Shown here: positions 33,775 to 42,278 of the stretch, in pieces
Numbering within the stretch: position 1 is the first letter of the stretch
Layout: every line of letters starts with the position of its first letter
DNA from: Kibdelosporangium banguiense
GTDB lineage: Bacteria > Actinomycetota > Actinomycetes > Mycobacteriales > Pseudonocardiaceae
DNA length: 64,000 nt
Direction: 5' to 3'
Assembly: GCF_017876405.1 (NCBI RefSeq)
Contig: NZ_JAGINW010000001.1
Span: forward strand, 5,779,203-5,843,202
Notes under the pieces: model-generated
The model's database searches: none
Seen by the model: only the letters and a program-made list of their open reading frames with translations
What the model was told of the DNA's origin: nothing
Program-made: the position numbers and the translations under genes

Positions 33775-34820
33775 CGGTCCTCCGCTTCACCGGTCGTGGT
33801 GAACTTGTCGAAGAAGATTCGTTTGTCGGCCACGCCAAGCGCGGGCAGCAGTTCGATGGCCGCCTCGACCATCGGTGGCGGACCACAGACATACGCGTCG
33901 GCGCTGGTGATGTCGCCTTCCAGACGCCGCACCACATCGGTGATCAGGCCGACTTCGCCTTCCCATCCGTCGCCGTCCTCCGGCGCGGACAACGCCGGGA
34001 TGTACCGGAACCCGGGCAGGGTCTCGGTCAACGCGGTCAGTTCCTTCTCGAAGCACAGATCCTTGCGCCGCCGGGCTCCGTAGTAGAACGTCGCCTGCCG
34101 CGTGATCCCGCGCTCGGCCATGGACCGCAGCAGCGCGAGGATCGGTGCCATTCCCGCGCCTCCGCCTAGGAAGATCAGATCGGCGTCCGGCGCGTCGCGC
34201 AGTGTGAATACCCCGAACGGCCCGGTGATGTCCAGCTGGTCACCGACCGCGACTTCGGTGTCCAGGAACTTCGAGAACAGGCCGTCGGGGTAGACCTTGA
34301 TGACGAACTCCAGCAGTCCGTCCGCGCCGCTGGAGGTGTTGGCCATGGAGAAGGAGCGTGTCTCGTCCTTGCCCGGGATCGAGAAGTCCACGTACTGACC
34401 GGGAAAGAACTTCAGCGACGCGGGCTCGATCAGCCGGACGACGAGGTGGCGCATGTCGTGGGTGACGTTGTCGTTGGCCACGACCTCCACCCGGGCCTGC
34501 TGGATCGGCAGGCCTGAGCGGATCATCTCCTCGTCGTAGTTGAGCAGCTCGATGGTCAGGTCCTCGTACGCGTGCGCCCGGCAGAGGAGGGTGAACCCCT
34601 CATCCTTTTCGTAGTCGGGCAGGGCGAACGTGGAGTACTTGTCGTGCTCGACGTCATCGCCTTCGAGGATGAACGATTTGCAGGAGGCACACTGGCCTTC
34701 CTTGCAGCCGTGCATCAGCATGACGCCCTGCTCGGCCGCGGCGCGGAGAATCGTCTGGTCCTCATCGACCTCGATCTCCACGCCGACGGGCTCGAACCTC
34801 ACGTGGTGCTTGTCGCCCAT
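33771..34820 (-). CDS. mimB: Monooxygenase NADH reductase MimB
   Basis: A 349-residue ferredoxin-FAD-NAD reductase. The N-terminal [2Fe-2S] domain has GCKEGQCASC and a distal Cys (LLCRAH); the FAD domain has RSFSMANTS; the NAD domain has GGGAGMAPILALLR and the C-terminal YVCGPPPMVEAA. It supplies electrons from NADH to the hydroxylase. ATG at 34820 chosen (MGDKHHVRFEPVG), 4 bp after the mimA stop; upstream extension would lie in mimA. Confidence 0.94.
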   Translation of the reverse strand: MGDKHHVRFEPVGVEIEVDEDQTILRAAAEQGVMLMHGCKEGQCASCKSFILEGDDVEHDKYSTFALPDYEKDEGFTLLCRAHAYEDLTIELLNYDEEMIRSGLPIQQARVEVVANDNVTHDMRHLVVRLIEPASLKFFPGQYVDFSIPGKDETRSFSMANTSSGADGLLEFVIKVYPDGLFSKFLDTEVAVGDQLDITGPFGVFTLRDAPDADLIFLGGGAGMAPILALLRSMAERGITRQATFYYGARRRKDLCFEKELTALTETLPGFRYIPALSAPEDGDGWEGEVGLITDVVRRLEGDITSADAYVCGPPPMVEAAIELLPALGVADKRIFFDKFTTTGEAEDR

Positions 34821-34824
34821 GGCT

Positions 34825-36474
34825 TTACTGCGCAGGGGCGGGACGGCCGGCGGGACCCTGGCGGTTGTAGTCGGCCACGAACGCGGCGCGCTCGGCGTCC
34901 GACATCTGGTTGAGCAACACGTTGGGGCTCTGGACTTCCGGCATGCGGCGCAGGTGGTCCAGCGTCCACATCTTCTTCGGATCCAGGTCCAGGTGCGGCT
35001 GCGCGACCATGGTCTTGCCGTCGTCACGCACGAAACCCATGTCGGACACGACATCGGCCCAGTTCCAGCCGTGGTACATCGTCTCCCACTCCCGAGCACC
35101 GATCAGCTGGCCCATATTCGGGGTGTTACGGCCCTGGTAGACCGGGCGGAACGCCTCGGCGTCGGTCCAGCGGCAGGCCTCGTGGCAGTACGTCCGCCAC
35201 TGACCGTCCACTTTGTCCACGACCATGTCCTCGCGGACCAGGCACGGCACCATGCAGACCCAACAGCGGTGCGGGTAGACGTAGTCGACGTTCTCGGCGA
35301 CGATCGGGTGATGACCGTTCGGTGTGGACAGCCGGTTGTAGTTCTCCCACCACTTGCCGTACCGGTCATACCAGCCCGGGTACTTGTACTCGAACCACTC
35401 GAAGTCCTTGTCGGTCATCGGGTCGATGCGCCAGTAGTTGGCCAGCCACCCGGTGGCGAAGAACTGGGCCACCTCGTGCACGTAACCCTTGTTCCAGATC
35501 TGGTTCCACGCCTCCTCGATCAGGTCATGCGGGATCACCAGCCCGTACTTCTCCAGTGGGACGAGGTAGCTGCGGTAGTAGTCGTCGTAGATCCACCGAC
35601 GCCACATTTCCGCATAGCTTTCCCTGTCCTTACGGCGGTCTTTTGTGCCGTATTCGATGAACGTGCCGATCGCGGCGTCGACCACGCGGTGGTTGTTCCA
35701 CCACGCGTAGCGCAGATCGCGTTCGAGCAGTTGGTGGTTGGATTCGTCGGACAGCGCCATCAGCAATGTGACGTACCCGTTGCTGATGTGCCGGGACTCG
35801 TCGGACTGCACCGAGTGGAATACCGTCGGCAGCAGATAGTCGCCGTTGGCCGCGGCCTCGGCCGGCATGGCGACGAAAAGTGTGTTGGTGAACGCGGTCT
35901 CGGCCACGATCGTCAGGTAGATGCTCGCCGCGGTGATGGCGTCGCCGGTGATGAAACCCTCGGCGAACTGCCGGCCGATCGTGCCGCAGTAGTCGTTCTG
36001 GAAATTGCGCAGCGACGAGTTGAAGCCGGCCGGGTCGATGTAGTTGTTCATGTACAGGCGCTTGAGGTTCTGCTGGATCGTCGAGTGGCGGACCTCGTCG
36101 ATCATCTGGATCGCCTGGCCGTTGTGCAGCTCCGGGTTGGGGACGGTCCGGAACAGCAACGGCATCGCGCGTGCCGCGGAGATCTCCGGCAGCGGAATGA
36201 TGGAGAGGAACAGTTTCTGCCATTCCAGCCAGCGCTCCTGGACCTGGCGGAACATGTTGCCGCGGATCGCGCCGTCCTCGGCGCCGTACACCCGGTGGTC
36301 CTTTTCCTCCTGCATGGGGAAGTAGGATCGAAGGACCTGCTTGAGCGGATCCTTCTTCTTCGCCTTGCGGAAGGTGTAGTCGGTTCCGTAGTGCGACACC
36401 GGCGTGTGGTATGCCGGTTCCCAGGACAGTTCCTGGATCTTCTGGTGGGCTCTCGCCACACTCTGGCGGCTCAT
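34825..36474 (-). CDS. mimA: Binuclear-iron monooxygenase hydroxylase large (alpha) subunit
   Basis: A 549-residue catalytic subunit of a soluble di-iron monooxygenase, group 5 (propane/acetone/phenol type). Two E-x2-H motifs are present: DEVRH (Glu127, His130) and DESRH (Glu226, His229), with Glu97 and Glu192 as the other ligands. It hydroxylates short alkanes, ketones or phenols using O2. GGGAG precedes the ATG. Upstream lie a small gene and two TGTCTCA-N3-TGAGACA sites. Which substrate is used cannot be told from sequence; mim and prm enzymes are close relatives. Confidence 0.95.
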   Translation of the reverse strand: MSRQSVARAHQKIQELSWEPAYHTPVSHYGTDYTFRKAKKKDPLKQVLRSYFPMQEEKDHRVYGAEDGAIRGNMFRQVQERWLEWQKLFLSIIPLPEISAARAMPLLFRTVPNPELHNGQAIQMIDEVRHSTIQQNLKRLYMNNYIDPAGFNSSLRNFQNDYCGTIGRQFAEGFITGDAITAASIYLTIVAETAFTNTLFVAMPAEAAANGDYLLPTVFHSVQSDESRHISNGYVTLLMALSDESNHQLLERDLRYAWWNNHRVVDAAIGTFIEYGTKDRRKDRESYAEMWRRWIYDDYYRSYLVPLEKYGLVIPHDLIEEAWNQIWNKGYVHEVAQFFATGWLANYWRIDPMTDKDFEWFEYKYPGWYDRYGKWWENYNRLSTPNGHHPIVAENVDYVYPHRCWVCMVPCLVREDMVVDKVDGQWRTYCHEACRWTDAEAFRPVYQGRNTPNMGQLIGAREWETMYHGWNWADVVSDMGFVRDDGKTMVAQPHLDLDPKKMWTLDHLRRMPEVQSPNVLLNQMSDAERAAFVADYNRQGPAGRPAPAQ

Positions 36475-36544
36475 TGATCACTCCCTTACCGCCGGTTCCC
36501 GACGTCGTACAGAGGGATTACAACCCCGTACCAGCGGTGTTCCG

Positions 36545-36561
36545 TGTCTCAATCTGAGACA
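36545..36561. promoter_or_regulatory. MimR-type activator site 1 (TGTCTCA-ATC-TGAGACA)
   Basis: A perfect 7-bp inverted repeat with a 3-bp spacer, 70 bp upstream of mimA and just after the small gene stop. It matches the second copy at 36827. The TGT-N11-ACA frame is typical of binding sites for AcoR/BmoR/MimR regulators. Confidence 0.75.
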
Positions 36562-36562
36562 G

Positions 36563-36793
36563 TTACTCAGGGCCGAACATCGACGCCCGCAGCTGGGCGA
36601 GGTGTTCTTGAACGTTCTGTGCAGCGCGGAGATCGCCCTCGGCCCTGGGCGTTATGCCAAGGGCGCGCAGTAGCTCCGCGGCGGGTTCACCCGGATGGCC
36701 GGTCTCGCCGAAGGCAGGGTGCAGCCCCTGCTCGACGAGGTGGTGGAAGACGACGTTGACCACGGTCCACGGGTTGTAGGTTTCCTCGGCCAT
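36563..36793 (-). CDS. Small protein at head of monooxygenase cluster
   Basis: A 76-residue protein starting MAEETYNPWTVVNVVFHHLV, with a helical body (LHPAFGETGHPGEPAAELLR). It lies 88 bp upstream of mimA on the same strand. An activator palindrome lies 34 bp upstream of its start and another directly after its stop. There is no cofactor motif. I recall similar short genes upstream of prm/mim operons but no function. It may be an assembly or DNA-binding accessory; that is a guess. Confidence 0.7.
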   Translation of the reverse strand: MAEETYNPWTVVNVVFHHLVEQGLHPAFGETGHPGEPAAELLRALGITPRAEGDLRAAQNVQEHLAQLRASMFGPE

Positions 36794-36826
36794 CACCCCA
36801 TGACACGCCGGTGCGGGCACGCCGGG

Positions 36827-36843
36827 TGTCTCAATTTGAGACA
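36827..36843. promoter_or_regulatory. MimR-type activator site 2 (TGTCTCA-ATT-TGAGACA)
   Basis: A perfect inverted repeat, extended to 8-bp arms by flanking G and C, between the small gene (start 36793) and the divergent regulator (start 36955). It could serve activation of the operon and autoregulation of mimR. Confidence 0.75.
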
Positions 36844-36954
36844 CCTTGCCGCGTCTTTCCGGCCTACCCTGTGTCATGGCTCCCTGGGTCGTGGGGCAGA
36901 TCCGGCTGCGCCCGTGACCAAGGATGTTCGCGGCGGCGAGCAGGAGGTCTTTGC

Positions 36955-38739
36955 GTGGAGACAACACGGCCGGTGCCGGCCGACGACCAAACGCTCGCGC
37001 GCACCCGAGTGCGCTTCCTGACCGCGGAGTCCATTGAGCGCGAAGAGGTGCGGGACCCGATCCTGGCCTCGTGGATGCGGTCGCGACATGGAGACGTACC
37101 CGCCGATCACATCGAGTTGCCGTACCTGCCCGAGCAGAATCTGGACACACCGCTGATCCGCGCGGCCGAACCGGTGCTGGCCCGGCTCGGCGAGCAGCTG
37201 GAAGGCCAGCCGGTGAGCCTGATCCTCACCGATCCGCACGGCGTGGTCCTCACGCAACGCACCGGGGACCCCGACCTGCACCGCCACCTGCAAGGCGTGG
37301 AGCTCGCGCCCGGTTTCAGCTACGGCGAGCAGTTCGTCGGGACGAACGGAATCGGCACCGCGCTGGAGGACGGCAGGCCGACGCACGTTTTCGGCCATGA
37401 GCACTACGCGGAGAACCTGGAGAACCTCGCCTGCGCCGGGGTGCCGATCCACGACCCGATCTCCGGCAAGACGATCGGCGCGGTCGACCTGACGTGCTGG
37501 CGCAAGGACGCCGGCCAGCTGCTGGTCGCGCTGGCCCGGACCACGGCCGAGCAGATCCGCCAGGCGTTGCTGGGCAACACCGACGTCCGGGAGCTGGCGT
37601 TGTTCCAGGCGTATCTGCGGGCCTGCCGCCGGACGACCGGGATCCTGCTGGCGTTCAACGACGACGTGGTGATGATGAACGACCGGGCGCGGCGGTTGCT
37701 CGACCCGGCCGACCAGTCGGTCCTGTTGGGTCACGCCACACAGGCCTTGGCAGACGGCCGGATCAGCACCACTGTGGTGTTGCCGACCGGTAGCAAGGTC
37801 CGGATGAACTGCCGTGAGGTCCCTGGGCCTCGTGGTGGTGATGTGGCCGGGAACGTGGTTCGTGTCAAGCTGATCGAGTCCGAGGACGAGGACGTGGCGT
37901 CGATCGCCCGGCTGCCGATGTTCCTGCCCGGTGTGGTCGGCTCGGCGCCGTTGTGGCTGCGTAGCTGTCACGAGGTGGACGCGGCTTACGGTCGTGGCGA
38001 ATGGCTTGCGCTGGCGGGCGAACATGGGGTCGGAAAGTCCACATTGGCCCGTTGTGTGCACCAGCGGCGTAATCCCGTTGGCCGGGTTCATGTTCTGGAC
38101 GTCGAGCGCGGCGTGGAGTGGTGCGCGCAGGTCCGCCGGGAGCTGATCGAGGACCCGGTGGACTCGTTGGTGATCCGGCATGTCGGCCAGCTGGACAAGG
38201 ACACCATGCTCGGCCTGGTGGACGTGCTCGACGAGCTCGCCTCCGCGGGCGAGCGGCCCTGGGTGGCGATCACGCTGGACACCGGCGACCCGGAGGATCT
38301 CGGCGAGCTGCTGGCGTACTTCCCGCGTACCGTGCACATCCCGCCGTTGCGGCGGCACACCGAGGATCTGAACGAGCTGGTCCCGTTGCTGCTGAGCAAA
38401 CTCAGCCGTGGCGCCCAGCTGACGTGCTCGCCCGCGGCGATGCATCTGCTGATGCGGGCTTCGTGGCCGGGCAACGTGCCGCAGCTCTTCCAGGTGCTCA
38501 AGTACGTTGCGCAGCGCAAACGATCGGGCGTGATCCAGCCGGCCGACCTGCCCGCGGAGTACCGGGCCGTGGCTCGCCGGCCGTTGAACCGGCTCGAGTC
38601 GATGGAACGGGACGCGATCGTGCACAGCCTTGAAGACGCCGACGGCAACAAGAACCGGGCGGCCCGGCTGCTGGGCATGTCACGCGCGACGCTGTACCGC
38701 AAGATCCACGAATACGGCATCGTCACGCCGGCCCGCTGA
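36955..38739 (+). CDS. mimR: MimR/AcoR-type GAF-AAA-Fis transcriptional activator
   Basis: A 594-residue regulator. A GAF-type sensor spans about 60-190 (GFSYGEQFVGTNGIGTALED), a linker follows, then a reduced AAA region with Walker A GEHGVGKST (about residue 358) and a C-terminal Fis helix-turn-helix (NKNRAARLLGMSRATLYRKI). The GAFTGA loop that contacts sigma-54 is absent, and actinobacteria lack sigma-54, so it must act with another sigma factor. GTG at 36955 has AGGAGG 7 bp upstream. It is divergent from the monooxygenase operon and is its likely activator. Confidence 0.9.
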   Translation: METTRPVPADDQTLARTRVRFLTAESIEREEVRDPILASWMRSRHGDVPADHIELPYLPEQNLDTPLIRAAEPVLARLGEQLEGQPVSLILTDPHGVVLTQRTGDPDLHRHLQGVELAPGFSYGEQFVGTNGIGTALEDGRPTHVFGHEHYAENLENLACAGVPIHDPISGKTIGAVDLTCWRKDAGQLLVALARTTAEQIRQALLGNTDVRELALFQAYLRACRRTTGILLAFNDDVVMMNDRARRLLDPADQSVLLGHATQALADGRISTTVVLPTGSKVRMNCREVPGPRGGDVAGNVVRVKLIESEDEDVASIARLPMFLPGVVGSAPLWLRSCHEVDAAYGRGEWLALAGEHGVGKSTLARCVHQRRNPVGRVHVLDVERGVEWCAQVRRELIEDPVDSLVIRHVGQLDKDTMLGLVDVLDELASAGERPWVAITLDTGDPEDLGELLAYFPRTVHIPPLRRHTEDLNELVPLLLSKLSRGAQLTCSPAAMHLLMRASWPGNVPQLFQVLKYVAQRKRSGVIQPADLPAEYRAVARRPLNRLESMERDAIVHSLEDADGNKNRAARLLGMSRATLYRKIHEYGIVTPAR

Positions 38740-38770
38740 ACCACGGCTGGGCCTGGCCCGTGTCCCTGTC

Positions 38771-39298
38771 ATGGGACGACTCAGCGGAGCATTGCTGGCA
38801 ATTGTGTGCATAGTGCTGGCCGGCTGTACCGCCCCGGCTGACGGCAAACAGCCGGACGACACCCAGCCGGACGTCTTCTTTGTGCACCGGATGGTCGAGC
38901 ACGGCAAACAGGCGACCGAGGCGGCGAAACTGGTCCAGGGGCGTACCACCAACGCGACTGTCATCAAGCTCGGAAAGGCGATCGAGGAAGCCACGGCCGC
39001 GGAAACACCGCAGCTGACAGCGTTGGCCGGCAAGTGGGGCGACAAACCGGCAGGGAGCAGCGAATCGGTCCCCGGCGCGATCAAGCCCGACAAGATCGCC
39101 ACACTGAGCGGGGCCACCGGCGGCGAGTTCACCAGCGGCTGGCTGGACACGATGATCGTGCACCACCGAGGCGCCATCACCATCGCGGAAACCGAGCTGG
39201 CCCAAGGCAAGGACGCCGAAGCACGAGCCCTGGCGCAGAAGGTCATCGACACGCGGCAGCCTCAGCTCGACCAGATGCAGGGGATGACCGGCGGCTAG
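38771..39298 (+). CDS. DUF305 lipoprotein
   Basis: A 175-residue lipoprotein: a hydrophobic N-terminus ending in LAGC (lipobox, Cys about residue 19), then a DUF305 domain with VHRMVEHGKQA and MIVHHRGAITIAE. DUF305 proteins are ferritin-like, His/Met-rich, often tied to copper or other metals, and surface-anchored. It lies 31 bp after mimR on the same strand. No clear SD precedes the ATG, so the exact start is a little uncertain. Confidence 0.88.
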   Translation: MGRLSGALLAIVCIVLAGCTAPADGKQPDDTQPDVFFVHRMVEHGKQATEAAKLVQGRTTNATVIKLGKAIEEATAAETPQLTALAGKWGDKPAGSSESVPGAIKPDKIATLSGATGGEFTSGWLDTMIVHHRGAITIAETELAQGKDAEARALAQKVIDTRQPQLDQMQGMTGG

Positions 39299-39357
39299 GT
39301 TGACCTTGAACTAGCTTGCCGACGCCGACAAGGATGTCCGGCATGCCTGGTCAGCCG

Positions 39358-39537
39358 GGAACTCATCGGGATGATGAAACCGGACGCGGTGCCGTGGTGG
39401 ACCAGAACGTGCTCGCTGACGCGTCTGTGGCGGGCCGCGTCCGGGCCATTGTGGACGTCACGGATCCTGAGGTCCTGCCATCGGGCCGTCCGTTGTGGGA
39501 CTGCGACAACGTGATGATCACCCCGCACCTGGCCTGA
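39358..39537 (+). pseudogene. Decayed C-terminal fragment of a D-2-hydroxyacid dehydrogenase
   Basis: One frame reads ELIGMMKPDAV, the next reads GAVVDQNVLADA and continues to VDVTDPEVLPSGRPLW and VMITPHLA. In intact NAD-dependent 2-hydroxyacid dehydrogenases these are one continuous segment (MKPDA-LVNTAR-G-VVD and following). About six codons are missing and the frame is shifted between the two parts; the upstream NAD domain and the end after TPH are absent. It is a remnant, not a functional gene. Confidence 0.75.
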
Positions 39538-40161
39538 TCAACGGTTGTCCAGGTACGACTGCAGGCCGTCGAGCACGCGCTGCAGGCCGAACTCGAACTC
39601 TTCGCCGAAGTCGAGTTCCTCGTCGCCGAATTCGGCCGGAATGGCCTGCAGCCGCGGCATGTCGACGCCCGCCAGTTGCTCCTGCCACCACTTGGTGGCT
39701 CCCGGCCGGCGATCCTGGGTCCAGGTCAGCGCCAGGCCCTGGCCGTGGGCGATCACGACACTGAAGAGGTACAGCCGTTCACGAACGGTCAGGTCGAAAC
39801 CGTCGAAGCACGCCAGCGCCCATTCCATGGAATTGAGCATGTTCGGGCCCATCGGCGGCCGTGAAGTCGCCGTCGCGGCGAGCATCCACGGGTGTGCGAG
39901 GTACGAACGCCAGTCCTGGCGGGCGAGCGCCGCCAGTGCGTCCCGCCAGTGCGACGGGCGCGGCTCGGGGTAGCAGAACTCGCCGATCACCGCGTCGATC
40001 ATGGCCTCGATCAGGGCTTCCCGGTTGGCGATATGCCGGTAGAGGGCCATCCCGGTGGCGCCCAGCCGTTGGCCGACCAGGCGCATGGTGACCGCGTCCA
40101 GCCCGCCCTCGTCGGCGACCTCGATCGCGGCCGCGACGATCTGTTCCCGGCTCAGCGCCAT
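39538..40161 (-). CDS. TetR-family repressor divergent from MFS pump
   Basis: A 207-residue TetR regulator. The N-terminal helix-turn-helix (about 1-50) has AIEVADEGGLDAVTMRLVGQ and TGMALYRHIANREALIEAM, and the C-terminal ligand domain is of the classical TetR_C type. It is divergent from the MFS transporter, with the GTAAACG dyad in between, the standard repressor/efflux layout. The inducer is unknown. Confidence 0.9.
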   Translation of the reverse strand: MALSREQIVAAAIEVADEGGLDAVTMRLVGQRLGATGMALYRHIANREALIEAMIDAVIGEFCYPEPRPSHWRDALAALARQDWRSYLAHPWMLAATATSRPPMGPNMLNSMEWALACFDGFDLTVRERLYLFSVVIAHGQGLALTWTQDRRPGATKWWQEQLAGVDMPRLQAIPAEFGDEELDFGEEFEFGLQRVLDGLQSYLDNR

Positions 40162-40196
40162 GTCACTCCTTGTTCGCTTGACATCGAGTATACGTT

Positions 40197-40216
40197 GTAA
40201 ACGTCATCCCGTTTAC
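40197..40216. promoter_or_regulatory. TetR operator GTAAACG-N6-CGTTTAC
   Basis: A perfect 7-bp inverted repeat with a 6-bp spacer, between the tetR start (40161) and the MFS start (40241). A TTGACA element lies at 40178-40183. The location would block transcription of both genes. Confidence 0.75.
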
Positions 40217-40240
40217 GTCGTAATCATCTAGGGGGAAGTC

Positions 40241-41740
40241 ATGGCCACTCGCCGTGAGTGGCTCGGACTCGTTGTCATCGTGCTGCCCTGTCTGCTGGTC
40301 TCGATGGACTTGTCCGTGCTTTTCTACGCCCTGCCGTTCCTCAGCGCCGACCTGGCTCCCAGCAGCTCGCAGCTGCTGTGGATCCTCGACCTCTACGGCT
40401 TCGTGCTGGCCGGGTTCCTGATCACCATGGGCACCCTCGGCGACCGGATCGGCCGCCGGAAGGTCCTGCTCGCCGGTGCCGCGGTGTTCGGCGTGGCCTC
40501 GGTCGTGGCGGCGTACTCGTCGTCGACCGAGATGCTGATCATCGCGCGTGCCCTGCTCGGGATCGGCGGTGCGACACTGGCGCCGTCCACGCTTTCGTTG
40601 ATCCGGACCATGTTCACCGATCCCCGGGAACGACAGATCGCGGTCAGCGTGTGGACACTCGGGTTCGCCGGCGGCACCTTGGTCGGGCCGGTCGCGGGCG
40701 GCTTCATGCTCGAGCACTTCTGGTGGGGCTCGGTGTTCCTGCTGAACGTGCCCGTGATGGTTGCGCTGCTGGTGCTCGGTCCAATCCTGCTGCCCGAGTT
40801 CCGCAATCCGAGGGCGGCGAAGTTCGACCTGATCGGATCGGTGCTCTCGCTGGCGGCGATCCTGCCAGTGATCTACGGCGTGAAGAAGCTCGCAGGCGAC
40901 GGGTTCGCCTGGGGATACGTCGGCTCGATCCTGGTTGGCCTCGCATTCGGACTGCTGTTCCTGCGGCGGATGCAGTCCTCGGCGAACCCGATGATCGACG
41001 TGCGCCTGTTCCGCCGGGCCCAGTTCAGCGGCGCGGTCGCCAGCGGGGCGATCACCTTCCTGCTGCTGGCCGGGATAGGCCTGTTCGTCTCCCAGTACCT
41101 GCAGCTCGTGCTCGGCTACAGCCCGTTCGAGGCGGCATTGTGGGGCCTGCCCGGCATGGCCGGTATGGCATTCGGCCTCTTCGCGGCGACCACTTTGGCC
41201 ACCCGGATCCGGCCGGCCGTGATCGTCTGTTCAGGACTCGTCATCACGGCGGCCGGCTTCGTACTGTTGGCCCAAGTGAGTGCGCAGTCCGGCGTGGCGT
41301 GGGTCGTGGCGTCGAATGTCGTTCTCGCAGCCGGAATCGGTGCTGTGGTCACGATCGCGACAGACCTGGTGCTCGCCACAGTGCCCAGCGATAGTGCCGG
41401 TGCGGCTGCCGCCGTGTCCGAGACCGCCAACGAATTCGGTGGCGCCGCGGGGATTGCTCTGCTGGGCAGCCTCGGTGCATTGGTCTATCGCCTGGGCTTG
41501 CCGCCCGATGTCCCAGCGGCCGCCCAGGAGACCATCGGCTCGGCTTTCGCCGTCGCCGCAGAGCTTCCGAGCAATCTGGGCAATGCACTGATCTCAACCG
41601 CGAGCCAGAGCTTCGTCAATGGGATGCAATGGGTAGCGTGGATCGGTGCGATCGGCACAGTCATGATCGCCGGATTCGTCCTCGTCGTACTGCGCCACAT
41701 CACACCGGCCGATCAGGTTCGTGAGGTGCGAACCGCCTAG
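40241..41740 (+). CDS. MFS drug efflux transporter (DHA2, 14 helices)
   Basis: A 499-residue major facilitator of the EmrB/QacA type. Motif A is LGDRIGRRKVLL, motif B-like LLGIGGATLAPSTLSLI, and motif C-like GFAGGTLVGPVAGG (a drug/H+ antiporter hallmark). It has about 14 membrane helices. It exports hydrophobic or cationic compounds with proton exchange. It is under the adjacent TetR regulator. Its TAG overlaps the stop of the convergent gene. Confidence 0.93.
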   Translation: MATRREWLGLVVIVLPCLLVSMDLSVLFYALPFLSADLAPSSSQLLWILDLYGFVLAGFLITMGTLGDRIGRRKVLLAGAAVFGVASVVAAYSSSTEMLIIARALLGIGGATLAPSTLSLIRTMFTDPRERQIAVSVWTLGFAGGTLVGPVAGGFMLEHFWWGSVFLLNVPVMVALLVLGPILLPEFRNPRAAKFDLIGSVLSLAAILPVIYGVKKLAGDGFAWGYVGSILVGLAFGLLFLRRMQSSANPMIDVRLFRRAQFSGAVASGAITFLLLAGIGLFVSQYLQLVLGYSPFEAALWGLPGMAGMAFGLFAATTLATRIRPAVIVCSGLVITAAGFVLLAQVSAQSGVAWVVASNVVLAAGIGAVVTIATDLVLATVPSDSAGAAAAVSETANEFGGAAGIALLGSLGALVYRLGLPPDVPAAAQETIGSAFAVAAELPSNLGNALISTASQSFVNGMQWVAWIGAIGTVMIAGFVLVVLRHITPADQVREVRTA

Positions 41741-42135
41741 TGGCCTTCCTCGACGTGGAAGACGCCGTGTTTCCAGAAGACCTCGCGGGGTTCGCCGGTG
41801 GGGTGGGAGGAGGCGACGTGTTTGCGGCCGTGGCCCAGGCGGCCGAGGTCGGTGACGAGAGTGCGGCCGGCTTCCTCGATCCTGGCGAGTTCGACCGGGG
41901 TGACGGGGACGATGTCGAAGTACTGGGCGTCGTCGCCTGCGGTCCAGTCGACGAACTCGGTGAAGATCGCGATGAAGAGCTGGTCGCAGGCCGGGCAGTG
42001 GCGCACTGAGACGCCGAAGTGGGAGTCGGTCACGATCCGTTTGGTGATCTTCAGGTTCTTGGTGCACCAGGTCATCACTGTGCCGGCGTCCTCGCCGTAG
42101 CACTGCCGGCAGCCGAACGTCATGTCGCCTCGCAT
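41737..42135 (-). CDS. Zinc-ribbon-like protein of unknown function
   Basis: A 132-residue protein with two pairs of Cys near the N-terminus (CRQCYG and, about 35 residues on, RHCPACDQLF), plus a single WC. They could form a zinc site. The middle is acidic, with FDIVPVTPVELARIEEAG. Start may be this ATG or the one four codons further in. I do not recognise a named family. Confidence 0.75.
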   Translation of the reverse strand: MRGDMTFGCRQCYGEDAGTVMTWCTKNLKITKRIVTDSHFGVSVRHCPACDQLFIAIFTEFVDWTAGDDAQYFDIVPVTPVELARIEEAGRTLVTDLGRLGHGRKHVASSHPTGEPREVFWKHGVFHVEEGH

Positions 42136-42194
42136 GATCTTGGGTCCGGCCAGCTTACGAACGTGCGTTGCATTTCTGTTGCCCTGTGGGCATG

Positions 42195-42229
42195 ACGAAT
42201 CCCCCTGTCGCTTCGGCAGGGGGATTCGT
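42195..42229. terminator. Hairpin terminator
   Basis: A perfect 13-bp stem (42195-42207 with 42217-42229) with a CUUCG-containing loop, just downstream of the minus-strand gene ending at 42279. It is a likely terminator for that gene. Confidence 0.75.
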
Positions 42230-42278
42230 GTTCCCGGAACACGTCATCCGTGGGCGGTTGTCGGGGCTGGACAAGCGC

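Noticed and set aside
34630..36477. 615-codon open frame on the plus strand opposite mimA
   Set aside because: Antisense shadow of a clearly conserved di-iron hydroxylase; typical of high-GC DNA and without any domain.
36474..36955. Sigma-54 (-24/-12) promoter for the monooxygenase operon
   Set aside because: No GG-N10-GC element was convincing, the regulator lacks GAFTGA, and actinobacteria lack sigma-54.
36874..38625. 583-codon minus-strand frame opposite the regulator gene
   Set aside because: The plus-strand frame encodes recognisable GAF and Fis domains with an SD; the minus frame does not.
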